From positions 1 through 64,000 of the forward strand of contig JBDKSF010000025.1 in NCBI GenBank assembly GCA_039680785.1: a DNA stretch of 64,000 nucleotides, in the 5' to 3' direction. The stretch is from Candidatus Cloacimonas sp. GTDB lineage: Bacteria > Cloacimonadota > Cloacimonadia > Cloacimonadales > Cloacimonadaceae. The position numbers and the translations under genes were made by a program. Within the stretch, counting starts at the first letter, position 1. The number at the start of each line of letters is the position of its first letter. The notes beneath the pieces were generated by a model. It ran no database searches and was not told the DNA's origin. It saw nothing but the letters and a program-made list of their open reading frames with translations. Below, one piece after another: positions 53,865-63,132 of the stretch.

Positions 53865-54747
53865 TCTTTTCCTCTTGCGTTTTGCCTACAAAACTGATCA
53901 GGTAATTTTTCAGCCACAGGGTTTTTTCTTCCATTTCCGCCGTAGAGGGTTCTCGCTTGGCAAATTTTACCAGATCACTATAATTTAAAAAATTCCTTAT
54001 CTCTTTAGCAGAAGGTATGTTATATTTATTTAGAATATTGGCGATTTCATTTCCGGTCATTTCCAAAGCAGGGATATGATAATTTTCTTCCAAAAAGGAT
54101 CGCAAAATATTGGAGAGGCGAAAATGGTATAAAACCACCTCTCCCTTGGTAGGCAAATCCTCTTTAATTAGTTCATCCAGTGCCTTTAGTGCTTTTTGCC
54201 AAGCGGGCAAAACCGGTTGTTTAGTTTCTGTTTGGGCAATATATTCTCGTTTAGGTTTTCGGGGCCTCTTCAGCCAAAGATAAAAAGCCAGAATCAAAGC
54301 TACAATAAGTAATGCAATATAAACCCAAAGCGGTAACTGAAGAGGATATTTTTGCATTGGCTTGATATCGCGTAAAAGAGTATCACCTTCTGCTAAAACA
54401 GAAAGAACATAGACCCTGAAACCATCAGTGTAAACAGAGGTTACACTACTGTCAACGGGGTTAATTGCTATGGGTGGAAAGGAAAGAGCGCCTGTTTTTA
54501 AGGGAGCGATTTTTATTTTCCAAATGTTGCTGTTATTTTTATCCCGTTTGCTATCCAGAATAGCAAAGTCATCTAAAGTATCTGGGATGGATACATTCTT
54601 AATGGCAAAATCGGAAGTTATTTGAAACAGAAAAGGAGTGCCAACTTTTAAGCTATCGGCTCCCTGCAATTCTTGCTGTAAAATACTCCAGGTCAAAACG
54701 GGAAATAGACAGAAAAGCAGCAAAGTGAAAATTATGCTTCTGTTCAT
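53857..54747 (-). CDS. Bat-operon membrane protein (DUF4381-like)
   Basis: The 296-residue protein has a signal peptide (RSIIFTLLLFCLFPVLTWS) and a periplasmic beta-domain. One membrane helix lies near residue 150-172 (LPLWVYIALLIVALILAFYL), and the cytoplasmic tail includes a NILRSFLEENY segment. This fits the protein commonly encoded between the DUF58 and BatA genes. The start ATG at 54747 forms an ATGA overlap with the DUF58 stop; a longer frame starting at 54828 would lie inside that gene and is rejected. Confidence 0.85.
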   Translation of the reverse strand: MNRSIIFTLLLFCLFPVLTWSILQQELQGADSLKVGTPFLFQITSDFAIKNVSIPDTLDDFAILDSKRDKNNSNIWKIKIAPLKTGALSFPPIAINPVDSSVTSVYTDGFRVYVLSVLAEGDTLLRDIKPMQKYPLQLPLWVYIALLIVALILAFYLWLKRPRKPKREYIAQTETKQPVLPAWQKALKALDELIKEDLPTKGEVVLYHFRLSNILRSFLEENYHIPALEMTGNEIANILNKYNIPSAKEIRNFLNYSDLVKFAKREPSTAEMEEKTLWLKNYLISFVGKTQEEKNA

Positions 54748-55628
54748 CTTTTCTTTTCCCTTAGGGCGAAGAATTTCCTTAAAGAAGTGATATAGGAGTC
54801 CGAAGTCCGAATTAACTGATAATCGCACTTACATTTGCGAAAATATTCCTCTAAATCGTTTTGCTCTTTTTTCACCACTTCTTCGTAGGCCTTAACTAAT
54901 TTGGGGTCGGAACTATTGATCCAGACCTCTTCTCCCGTTTCCGGATCCTTTAAGGATAAAATGCCTGCAGTGGGTAATTTTAGCTCACTATCATCCAGAA
55001 TTCTGAGTGCGATTACATCATTCTTGGTTGCCAAAATTTTGAGTGAGTGTTCATAACCTGAATCAATCCAATCGGATATGATAAAAATGATACAGCGTTT
55101 TTTGAGCATTTTATGAGCATATTCGCAGGCAGATTGGATAGATGTCTTTTTGCTTTTCGGCTCATAATAGAGAACTTCTCTTAATATCTCCAAAGCATTA
55201 TTATGCCCTTTGCGAGGAGGCAAAAAATGTTCTACATTGTCCGAAAAAAGAATCAGACCTGCCAAATCCTGATTGGCAACTGCCGAAAAAGCCAAAGCGG
55301 CAACCAATTCAGCTATGCGTTCTCTTTTTATCATACTGCGAGTGCCAAATTCTTGGGAGGCACTTATATCCACCAAAAAAACCACTCTCAGTTCTCTGGT
55401 TTCGGTGTATTTTTTAGTATAAAGCTGACCCAAACGCGCAGAAACATTCCAGTCAATATCTCTATAATTATCGCCGGGTTGATATTCTCGCACTTCCGAA
55501 AATTCCAAACCCTGACCCTTAAACCTACTGTGATATTCTCCTCTGAACATTTCGGCAACGGGATTTCGCGTCCGAATTTCGATCCTGCGAATCTTTTTCA
55601 GGATATCGGAAACACTTTGGGTAAACAT
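54744..55628 (-). CDS. DUF58 domain protein (Bat operon)
   Basis: This 294-residue cytoplasmic protein has the DUF58 signature REYQPGDNYRDIDWNVSAR (about residues 46-64) and a VWA-like start FLVDISASQEFG (about 87-98). It is the normal partner of MoxR ATPases. It lies 15 bp after moxR. The ribosome-binding site is weak, suggesting coupling. Confidence 0.92.
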   Translation of the reverse strand: MFTQSVSDILKKIRRIEIRTRNPVAEMFRGEYHSRFKGQGLEFSEVREYQPGDNYRDIDWNVSARLGQLYTKKYTETRELRVVFLVDISASQEFGTRSMIKRERIAELVAALAFSAVANQDLAGLILFSDNVEHFLPPRKGHNNALEILREVLYYEPKSKKTSIQSACEYAHKMLKKRCIIFIISDWIDSGYEHSLKILATKNDVIALRILDDSELKLPTAGILSLKDPETGEEVWINSSDPKLVKAYEEVVKKEQNDLEEYFRKCKCDYQLIRTSDSYITSLRKFFALREKKR

Positions 55629-55643
55629 AAGCAGATTATATCT

Positions 55644-56630
55644 TTATGGGACTTCTATTTCATCCAAAATTCGGTTGATTATATCTTCGGTAGTCAGTTC
55701 TTCGGCTTCTGCCTCATAAGAAAGAATTATCCGATGCCTTAAAACATCTCTGGCAATAGCTTTTATATCGTCAGGGATAACATAAGCCCGACCAGATATA
55801 TAAGCATTGGCTTTCGCCGCTCTTGCCAAATAAATTGTTGCTCTGGGTGATGCGCCAAATTCTATTAATCCCTTCAAATCATTCAAGCGAGGATAGCGTT
55901 CAGGATGACGAGTGGCATTTATCAAGTGCAATACATAGTCCTTCAATTTTTCTTCCATATAAACTATGGACATCACATTACGCATATTTTCAATATCAGA
56001 AGGGCTTAGCACTTTATTAAGAAGAATTGGTTGTTCATTCACCATTCTATCCAAAATTTGCTTTTCTTCGTCGTAATTTGGATACTTTATTTTCAGCTTC
56101 ATAAAAAATCTATCTATCTGAGCTTCCGGAAGAGGATAAGTTCCCTCTTGTTCAATCGGATTTTGGGTTGCCATCACAAAAAAGGGATTGGGTAAAGAAA
56201 AAGTGTTGTCACCCAAGGTAACTTGCCTTTCCTGCATTGCTTCCAACAGGGCAGATTGAACTTTAGAAGGAGCACGGTTAATTTCATCAGCCAAAATAAA
56301 ATTGGCAAATATGGGACCTTTCTTTACGCTGAATTCACTGCTTTTAGGATTGTAAATCATTGTGCCTGTTATATCTGCGGGTAACAAATCAGGTGTAAAT
56401 TGAATGCGAGAATAAGTGGCATCAAAAACTGAAGCCAAGGATGATATAATAAGCGTCTTTGCCAAACCGGGAACACCTTCAATTAAAATGTGACCATTGG
56501 CAAGAATTCCGATCAGCAAACGGTTTAAAATTTCCTGCTGACCAACTATCACTTTGGCAATTTCGGAGCGGACATTTTCCAGCACCGCGGAGCTTTGTTC
56601 AACTTGGCTTTGAATTGCCTCAATTAACAT
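55644..56630 (-). CDS. moxR: MoxR-family AAA+ ATPase
   Basis: The 328-residue AAA+ chaperone-like ATPase has Walker A GVPGLAKT (52-59), Walker B LADEINRAP (about 112-120), sensor-1 ATQNPIEQEGTYPLPEAQ and a sensor-2 region with GASPRA. It is the first gene of an eight-gene minus-strand operon with DUF58 and BatA-E proteins. TATAAT at 56652-56657 (minus strand) is a promoter candidate just after the rpmB terminator. Confidence 0.95.
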   Translation of the reverse strand: MLIEAIQSQVEQSSAVLENVRSEIAKVIVGQQEILNRLLIGILANGHILIEGVPGLAKTLIISSLASVFDATYSRIQFTPDLLPADITGTMIYNPKSSEFSVKKGPIFANFILADEINRAPSKVQSALLEAMQERQVTLGDNTFSLPNPFFVMATQNPIEQEGTYPLPEAQIDRFFMKLKIKYPNYDEEKQILDRMVNEQPILLNKVLSPSDIENMRNVMSIVYMEEKLKDYVLHLINATRHPERYPRLNDLKGLIEFGASPRATIYLARAAKANAYISGRAYVIPDDIKAIARDVLRHRIILSYEAEAEELTTEDIINRILDEIEVP

Positions 56631-56660
56631 ATATCCCCCATTTTATCAATCATTATAAGT

Positions 56661-56694
56661 AAAAAAACGGGAATCCTGAAAACCAAAATTCCCG
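56661..56694 (-). terminator. Terminator of rpmB
   Basis: On the minus strand CGGGAAT, a 13-nt loop and ATTCCCG are followed by seven T (56667-56661). A T-run also precedes the stem, so it could act in both directions. It lies 62 bp after the rpmB stop. Confidence 0.85.
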
Positions 56695-56756
56695 AAAAAA
56701 GATTTATTTTTTATCTTCACAGTTCCTGGCTGCAAAACCGAAAGAACTATTTACGC

Positions 56757-56948
56757 TTATATGGCTTTTCTCACTTTGTTCGCTTTCAAACAGGAACTGC
56801 ATATTTTAACGAATTTAGTTCCATTTTCAATTTCTATCCGAACCTTATGCAAATTTGGATAGAATCTACGCTTAGTGGCATTCAAGGCATGGCTGCGATG
56901 ATTACCTACCTGAGCTGTTTTTCCACATATATCACACACTTTTGACAT
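56757..56948 (-). CDS. rpmB: 50S ribosomal protein L28
   Basis: This 63-residue ribosomal protein has the family pattern CDICGKTAQVGNHRSHA near the N-terminus and FVKICSSCLKANKV at the end. Both CxxC pairs of the zinc-binding form are present. It is followed by its own terminator and preceded, 63 bp away, by the histidine-kinase gene on the same strand. Confidence 0.96.
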   Translation of the reverse strand: MSKVCDICGKTAQVGNHRSHALNATKRRFYPNLHKVRIEIENGTKFVKICSSCLKANKVRKAI

Positions 56949-57011
56949 ATTTCACTTCCCGATATTTATGTTTTTTAACCAAAAAATATATAGCTGCTTT
57001 TTTGACAAGCA

Positions 57012-58121
57012 TTATTTGGCATTTTGCGGAATCCGCACATCAAATCTACTTCCATGTGGTTCCACCGGAATATATTCTAAGCGACCTTTATGTTCTTGCA
57101 CCAATTTTTTACAAATTGCCAAGCCCAAACCAGTTCCATGGCTTTTCCCAGCCGTGATGAACGGTTGAAAGAGTTCTTCCTGCACTTTTTTGGAAACACC
57201 GGGTCCGTTATCTATCACAGAAATTTGTAACCAACTGGACGAAATGCTGCAAGTGATTTTAATTTCTCCTTCTCCCGTAATCGCTTCGGAGGCATTTTTG
57301 ATTAAGTTTATCAACACTCGGCGAATTTTTCCCTCGTCAAAATGCACAAAACCTTGAACTTTATTTTCTATCACCAAGCTAATGTTGCGTCCTCTTAAAG
57401 ACGGCAAAAACATTTCTTGAAACTCCAGCAAAAAAGCATCCAGGTCTATATTTTGAACCAAAGGCGGCGTTTCAGTCCCTCTGGCAAAATCCAAAATTTC
57501 ATGGACCAGTTGTTCTATAAGTTTGGTCTGTTTAACTATATTTTCGGTAAATTCTCCCCCTTCGGGAAAAATACTTTCCAAAACCTGGGCAGTTAACACG
57601 ATGACCGTTAAAGGCGTTTTTATATCGTGAATAATTTTGCTGGCAGCTAAACCGATTGCCATTAGACGGTTCTTTTGAATCATCTCATCCATCATTTCCA
57701 CAAACCGCTCATTGGTATTGCGTAAACGACCGGAAATTGTTCTAACCAAATTCAACATCATCACGGGATAAGAAAAGAGCATATTGTTGAATGTTTCGCG
57801 CGGGATAACCATTAATTCTACATCTTCCAGAGCCACCACGCTTGCAGAGCGAGGGCTGTCTTCAATAATACCCATTTCACCAAAAAATTCACCCGCTTGC
57901 AAAATTGAGAGTTGAGCAAAAGGTGTTTCGGGATTATTCAAGCCCTTATTTATTTCTACTTTGCCTTGGCAAATAAAAAAGAGATTATCTCCCCAGGAGT
58001 GTTCAGTGATGATTGCCTTGCCTTTTTTAAATTTTATTCTTTCCAGATTTTGGGTTAATTCATCCACCGTCTCATCCGAGAGACCTCTAAAAATTCCTAT
58101 GCTTTTTTCTTCATTCTGCAT
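57012..58121 (-). CDS. Soluble histidine kinase with N-terminal cyclic-nucleotide-binding domain
   Basis: The 369-residue protein has no membrane segment. Residues 10-125 form a cNMP/Crp-like sensor fold (GEFFGEMGIIEDSPRSASV; Arg91 in the phosphate-binding cassette). The HisKA domain has SKIIHDIKTPLT (His165), and the HATPase domain has NLIKNASEAI (N-box), DNGPGVS (G1) and GTGLGLAI (G2). I took ATG 58121, with GAGG upstream; a longer frame to 58175 lacks a site and would overlap the upstream gene's end. It lies about 50 bp after an outer-membrane protein gene. No response regulator is adjacent. Confidence 0.92.
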   Translation of the reverse strand: MQNEEKSIGIFRGLSDETVDELTQNLERIKFKKGKAIITEHSWGDNLFFICQGKVEINKGLNNPETPFAQLSILQAGEFFGEMGIIEDSPRSASVVALEDVELMVIPRETFNNMLFSYPVMMLNLVRTISGRLRNTNERFVEMMDEMIQKNRLMAIGLAASKIIHDIKTPLTVIVLTAQVLESIFPEGGEFTENIVKQTKLIEQLVHEILDFARGTETPPLVQNIDLDAFLLEFQEMFLPSLRGRNISLVIENKVQGFVHFDEGKIRRVLINLIKNASEAITGEGEIKITCSISSSWLQISVIDNGPGVSKKVQEELFQPFITAGKSHGTGLGLAICKKLVQEHKGRLEYIPVEPHGSRFDVRIPQNAK

Positions 58122-58171
58122 TATATCCTCTTTTCCCCTTAAAGTATTCCTCCATCCAAAGTTACCATCTA

Positions 58172-59026
58172 TCAATAAAACGGGCTTATGCTCAGCTGAA
58201 TGAACATATCGGTTCCATCAGTCAAAAAAACTTTTTTCGGCAGGGATTTATCTATGGTCTGTTCATATTCCCAATCAGTTTCGTAATAAGCATCTCCTGC
58301 CAGCCAATCATCCACTTTATCTTTGCTGAACCATCTGCCTTTCACTTCGGGTGTTTGTCTCACACCCAAAGCCAAAGCTATAAACCAATTGTTATATATT
58401 CTTACACCCAAACGGGCAGATGCCTCAGCGGAAAAATGTATATAGGGCTCGGGTTGATTGATTTTGGTTACCCGATTTGCATAATTATCGGCATCATATT
58501 CGTATTCAATGGATTTAACAAACAAATGTTCCACGCCCAAAGCAGTTAATTTATCAGCGAAAGGAGCATCATAAGTAGCGGCAGCTTTTATGCCAGCATT
58601 AGCATAAGCTCCATAATTTAAGAGGGGAATGGTATAACTTCCCGATAAGGATGCCAGGTCTATAAAATAGGAATTTTTCAGGTCTCCGTTAAAAGAACCC
58701 TGAATCGTAGATACATTGTCCAAAATACCAAAAGTGACCATAGGCAATGCTTTGGGGACAGTTTGGGAAGCAAATTTTGACCAAGAGTAATGTAAAAGGA
58801 CTATAGAAGCAGATTCAATATGGTCAAATCCCTTTTCCGGCGTCAAATATTGGTAATAAGTTCCGGAGGTTAAATATCCACCTCTCATATAGCGGACAAA
58901 AGATTCCTGAGTAGTTGCCGGAACATTCTGCGGGACAAAAAAATCTACAATCTGGGCAATTTGGGCATCAGCAGTTCCGCATAAAACTACCATTAGTATT
59001 ATCAGAAGTATATTCCAGCTTTTCAT
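58172..59026 (-). CDS. Hypothetical exported beta-rich (outer-membrane) protein
   Basis: The 284-residue protein has a signal peptide (NILLIILMVVLCGTADAQ). The mature sequence is rich in aromatic residues and alternating strands. It ends in MFIQLSISPFY, a C-terminal aromatic residue typical of outer-membrane barrels. It resembles DUF6588-like barrels by eye only. It shares direction with the downstream kinase gene, which may sense the envelope state, but the link is inference. Confidence 0.65.
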   Translation of the reverse strand: MKSWNILLIILMVVLCGTADAQIAQIVDFFVPQNVPATTQESFVRYMRGGYLTSGTYYQYLTPEKGFDHIESASIVLLHYSWSKFASQTVPKALPMVTFGILDNVSTIQGSFNGDLKNSYFIDLASLSGSYTIPLLNYGAYANAGIKAAATYDAPFADKLTALGVEHLFVKSIEYEYDADNYANRVTKINQPEPYIHFSAEASARLGVRIYNNWFIALALGVRQTPEVKGRWFSKDKVDDWLAGDAYYETDWEYEQTIDKSLPKKVFLTDGTDMFIQLSISPFY

Positions 59027-59263
59027 AAAGTATCCTAATTTCTTTTGCTTTTATTATTTTTTATTATGCCAATAACTGTCAAGAAAATTTATTCGCTTCT
59101 TCCCTAATTCGCAAACTATCTTGTTTTTTCCCATCCCCATCCGAAGTCCGCATTTCCTATATCTGTTGGGCATAATTAGGTGGCAGAAATAAATTGCCAA
59201 TTTATTGTCTTACATTTCAGATATTAAGCATTGGCTAATTGTTTTAAACACAGTGGCTTCTTT

Positions 59264-59316
59264 AACGACCAAGTAACACTGCCGTAACACTGTCGTTACT
59301 TCGTTACTTGGTCGTT
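59264..59316. repeat. 14-bp inverted repeat with internal GTAAC/GTTAC echoes
   Basis: AACGACCAAGTAAC (59264-59277) pairs exactly with GTTACTTGGTCGTT (59303-59316). The 25-nt interior holds two further copies of the core (CCGTAACACTG and GTCGTTACTTC), and GTTACTGATTTGTTACTG follows. No T-run. Confidence 0.8.
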
Positions 59317-59357
59317 ACTGATTTGTTACTGAAGCATTAGATGATAATGCTGGCTAC

Positions 59358-59395
59358 CCAAGCAAGAGATTCTTCTGCCTTTTATTCTTGCTTGG
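59358..59395. repeat. 10-bp inverted repeat CCAAGCAAGA
   Basis: CCAAGCAAGA (59358-59367) pairs with TCTTGCTTGG (59386-59395). The same ACCAAGCAAGAA motif occurs next to the hairpin at 28.3 kb, suggesting a shared intergenic element. Confidence 0.65.
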
Positions 59396-59583
59396 TACAC
59401 CCTTGGAAACTAAATTTGGCATTATGTAAGTTCTCATTTTGTTAAAATACCGTTATCAATATCCGCCGTCCCGCTGGGAATATAACTCATTGCATTATCC
59501 CTAAAATAAAATCTGCGTTATTGGGGAAAAACATCTTTTCCGTGGACTCGGCGAGAAACCCATATATAATTGTTAGCTACCTT

Positions 59584-62382
59584 TTATTCTGGCAACATAT
59601 ACACGGAGAGGCAGGATTTATCAAAGCCGAAATATTGTTTGGCTGCCTTGGTGATTGCCTGTTTATTCACTTTATCATAAAGAGAAGGATAATTCAGAAA
59701 GCAATCGATGGGCAAGTTATGCGAAATATTCTCACTCATATTACTAATCCAGTATCTATTGGTGCTGATATTTTCCTCGTAGGTCTTATGCAGAGTGGTT
59801 TTGCTGGATTCAATATATTTATCGGTAAAAAGTCCCTTTTTCAAACTATCCAGAGTTGCAAAAGTGGCTGCATTCAATTCCTTGGCTCTTTCGGGATCGC
59901 AACCCATCCAGGTTTGAGTTACAGAACTTAATTTGGGGAGATAATCAAAGCTATTCCAAACAGCGATAACATATACGCCGCTTCTATTTTCGCGGACATT
60001 TTCGCGTAATTTGTCATTTGCCAAAATCATCAACGCATTTGTATTAACAATGTTTTGAGCCGAATAAGATGCTTTGCCGACTGTAACATTGGATACAAAA
60101 CTGCGGTCTGTGCCTTTCTTAAAAATAATTTCCTTTTTACCAGCAAAAGATTTAATGCCAACATCGCGGCGTTTTTCATGGCGTCCTTGGGCAGGTAAAT
60201 TAGCCAGATATGTTTTACAATAGTCCTTTAGCTGGTCTTCTTCAAAATTACCAACCACATAAAAAGTGAAATCGGAATAATCGCCAAACCTCTCGTGAAA
60301 AACATCTTCCACTTGTTTCAGAGTAATTTTATCCAGATCTTCCGGATATAGATTTCTTTTTAAGGGATGATTATTGTATATCAGCACATCCAAAGTATCA
60401 AAGAAAGCATTGGTGGGATCAAGAAAATAATTCTGCGTCCAGGTTTTCATAGTGGCGACGGCAGCCGAAAATGCCTCTTCGTTAAAACGCGGAGACATAT
60501 TATATTGATAGAGCATTTGGAAAAGCAATTCCATATCGCGGGGGGAACAACTGCCTCTCCAACCTTCGGAATAATTGGACAGAGTGGGAAAAACAAAAGC
60601 AATTTTACCTGCCATTGCTTTCTTCAAGGCATTTCCATCAAAGTTTCCAAAGCCAGAAACATCAAAATATTGGGAAAGTAAATCGGCTGCGTGGTAATTT
60701 TCCGGTTTCAATTTTGCTTTTCCACCGGTGCTTTGAGCCAGAATCATCACTTCATCTGCCTTAAAATCGGTCTTTTTGCTGTAAACCGTTATCCCATTGG
60801 AAAGAACCCATTGTTTAATTCCCGATTGAGGGAAAACCTTTTCTTTGGTTATTTTCCCTGGCGTAGGAAGGGTTTCCAAAAGCGGTTCATTTACGGTTAT
60901 ATCTTCCCAGGGTTCAAGATTCTGGGCGACTGCCTGCTGATAAATGTTCAGTAAATCATCTTTAGTGGGATATGTTACGCCTTCTTTCACTGTTCCTGCC
61001 AAGCTTAAAGTAAGATTTTGGGAAGTAATGACTTCATCAACTATTTCATTTACTTCGCTTAAAGCAATCTCATCAATCAGCGCTTTTAACATTTGTTCAT
61101 AGACCTCAGGGCTTAAAAAAGTATTTCCAGAGCTGGTATCATCCAAAATTTCCCAAATTAGGTCTTCGGAATCCCTGGTTTTTTTCTCTGCTATTCTTTG
61201 TTCCGCTTCTCTAATCATAATTTGTTTGGCTCGTTCATATTCGCCAGGTTGAAAACCGTGCTGACGAACCCGAGCCAATTCTGTAATCAAAGTTCTAAAG
61301 GCATCTTCACTTTGACCCTCATTGGCAAACATAATACAATCGGTGGCATTAAAACCTTTCAGCCAGTTCTGATTATAAATATAGGCATAAGAAAAAGGCG
61401 GATTGGGTTGATTGCAAAGTTCATCCAAACGCGCATTTACCATCGTGAAAAACAAATTCTGCCTAAGGTCATTATAGAAAGCGCTTAGATTTGTGATGGG
61501 AGTGGATTTAACTTTCCAAGTGCATCTAAGCATTGTGTAGGGCTGTTCTTTATCCAAAACGGTTACAGCTCGCGGTTCAATATTGTCAGGAACCGTATAA
61601 TTAAGCCGGGGACGCGGATTTTCGCGTTTGGGAATAACCCCAAAATACTGTTTAACAAGCTGTTCAATTTTGTTAGGATCACAATCGCCCACGATGACAA
61701 CTGTCTCTAAATCGGGACGATACCAATCCTGATAATAACGAATTAAGCTCTCGGGTTTAAAGGTCTTAAGATTTTCAATTGTGCCGATGGGATTACGCTC
61801 AGCATAACGCGAACCGGCAAAACGCACTTTATCTATTTGATCCTCAATTCTTTGCTGTGCACTTTGTCCCAATCTCCATTCTTCTTGAATAACCCCTCGC
61901 TCGCGTTCAATTTCACTACGGTCAAAACTTACTTGCCAGGCAATATCGGCAAGAATGGAAATTCCTTTTAGCATTTTAGCTTCGTCATCAGTGGGCAGTT
62001 TAAATTGGTAAACTGTATTATCATAACTGGTTCCACCGTTTAAGCCATTATGATAACCCATTCCAATGGAGGTTAAATAATCTACCATCTCGCTTCTGGG
62101 GAAATTTTTAGTGCCATTAAAAGCCATGTGTTCTACAAAATGAGCCAATCCGCGTTGATCATCATCTTCAACTATGCTGCCGGCATCAATGTAAAGACGA
62201 AGTTCAATCCGCTTTTCAGGTTTGGTATTTGGCATAATGTAATACTTCAATCCATTAGCCAAAGTGCCGGAAATCAGTTCAGTATCCTGTTGTAAAGGAA
62301 TAGCTGCATATTCCGGAGTAAGAATTGCCTCTAAAGAAAAGAGACAAGCAATCAGGATCAAACCAAGGACTATTTTTTTCAT
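59584..62382 (-). CDS. M16-family zinc metallopeptidase (pitrilysin/PqqL-like)
   Basis: The 932-residue exported peptidase has a signal peptide (IVLGLILIACLFSLEA). The inverted zinc motif HFVEH (81-85) and a downstream glutamate in ERERGVIQEEW (about residue 161) complete the HxxEH-E site. A second, inactive M16 half begins near residue 520. PqqL-like enzymes degrade peptides in the periplasm. It starts 12 bp after the lipoprotein gene upstream, so the two are probably co-transcribed. Confidence 0.93.
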   Translation of the reverse strand: MKKIVLGLILIACLFSLEAILTPEYAAIPLQQDTELISGTLANGLKYYIMPNTKPEKRIELRLYIDAGSIVEDDDQRGLAHFVEHMAFNGTKNFPRSEMVDYLTSIGMGYHNGLNGGTSYDNTVYQFKLPTDDEAKMLKGISILADIAWQVSFDRSEIERERGVIQEEWRLGQSAQQRIEDQIDKVRFAGSRYAERNPIGTIENLKTFKPESLIRYYQDWYRPDLETVVIVGDCDPNKIEQLVKQYFGVIPKRENPRPRLNYTVPDNIEPRAVTVLDKEQPYTMLRCTWKVKSTPITNLSAFYNDLRQNLFFTMVNARLDELCNQPNPPFSYAYIYNQNWLKGFNATDCIMFANEGQSEDAFRTLITELARVRQHGFQPGEYERAKQIMIREAEQRIAEKKTRDSEDLIWEILDDTSSGNTFLSPEVYEQMLKALIDEIALSEVNEIVDEVITSQNLTLSLAGTVKEGVTYPTKDDLLNIYQQAVAQNLEPWEDITVNEPLLETLPTPGKITKEKVFPQSGIKQWVLSNGITVYSKKTDFKADEVMILAQSTGGKAKLKPENYHAADLLSQYFDVSGFGNFDGNALKKAMAGKIAFVFPTLSNYSEGWRGSCSPRDMELLFQMLYQYNMSPRFNEEAFSAAVATMKTWTQNYFLDPTNAFFDTLDVLIYNNHPLKRNLYPEDLDKITLKQVEDVFHERFGDYSDFTFYVVGNFEEDQLKDYCKTYLANLPAQGRHEKRRDVGIKSFAGKKEIIFKKGTDRSFVSNVTVGKASYSAQNIVNTNALMILANDKLRENVRENRSGVYVIAVWNSFDYLPKLSSVTQTWMGCDPERAKELNAATFATLDSLKKGLFTDKYIESSKTTLHKTYEENISTNRYWISNMSENISHNLPIDCFLNYPSLYDKVNKQAITKAAKQYFGFDKSCLSVYMLPE

Positions 62383-62394
62383 CTGTGCTCCCTG

Positions 62395-63012
62395 TTAATT
62401 TTTTTCTGATGTATATGTAACTAAAAACTGTTGATCTTTATCTAAAATGGTATTATGGCTACCAAAGGTCTGATGAGTTCCATCGGGAAGATAAAGCTCC
62501 ACTTGGTAATAATAATTTCTTCCATAGTCCACGCGCAAAAATTTGTTTTCGCCAGGCATAATATTTGTTAAAACCCCTACTTGTAAATGGGTTAAATCAC
62601 TATGTTGCCAAATTTCTGCCCGGCTAATAGTTTGCTCCGAGGCATTAATTATTTTCACGCTGGCTCTATTGGGCAAAAGGAAAATTTTATAGGTCTCTCC
62701 CGCTTCAATTTTTACCCAAGCAGAATCAATATAAGCATTTAAGTCCTCATCGTGAATACTATATGTTTCTCCAATTAACCACACCAATAGGTCCTTCTTT
62801 ACTGTGCCGGTAAAAATATTCTGGGTCTTTGTATCTATATTATAAACAATTTCTTCATCTGCGCCAAGTGTCTTTTGCTCGTATCCTTCCACTTTTATAT
62901 AAGCCGGATAAGAACAACGGTTATAAACTTTTAGCTTTCCTCCTGATTCACAAGCGGAAAGCAAAAACAGGATAATTGCTAAACTCGGGATTATATAAAA
63001 TCTCTTTCTCAT
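62395..63012 (-). CDS. Hypothetical lipoprotein
   Basis: The 205-residue protein has a lipoprotein signal with lipobox LLSAC (Cys20). The remainder looks beta-rich (KLKVYNRCSYPAYIKVEGYEQ, only the pattern is noted) with no family that I recognise. It is the first gene of a two-gene unit with the M16 peptidase. It may be an envelope-bound partner or an unrelated neighbour. Confidence 0.75.
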   Translation of the reverse strand: MRKRFYIIPSLAIILFLLSACESGGKLKVYNRCSYPAYIKVEGYEQKTLGADEEIVYNIDTKTQNIFTGTVKKDLLVWLIGETYSIHDEDLNAYIDSAWVKIEAGETYKIFLLPNRASVKIINASEQTISRAEIWQHSDLTHLQVGVLTNIMPGENKFLRVDYGRNYYYQVELYLPDGTHQTFGSHNTILDKDQQFLVTYTSEKN

Positions 63013-63132
63013 TTTTTCCTCCCTTCTAAAAAGTTATCCCTTTTATTAGGCACTGCCTGTGTCAAGTAAATTGTTGTTTGGATTTTGTAAACCCTTTGCC
63101 AGATTTGAAGTTAGCAAAGCTGCGAAAATTAT

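Larger units (their letters stand above)
59027..59583. other. Intergenic region with two hairpins
   Basis: About 560 bp separate two minus-strand genes. Besides the hairpins at 59264-59316 and 59358-59395, a CCGTCCCGCTGGGA element like the one near 16894 occurs at about 59467. No gene or clear terminator for the M16 peptidase gene was recognised. A 136-codon plus-strand frame from 59521 is antisense to the peptidase end and is rejected. Confidence 0.5.
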
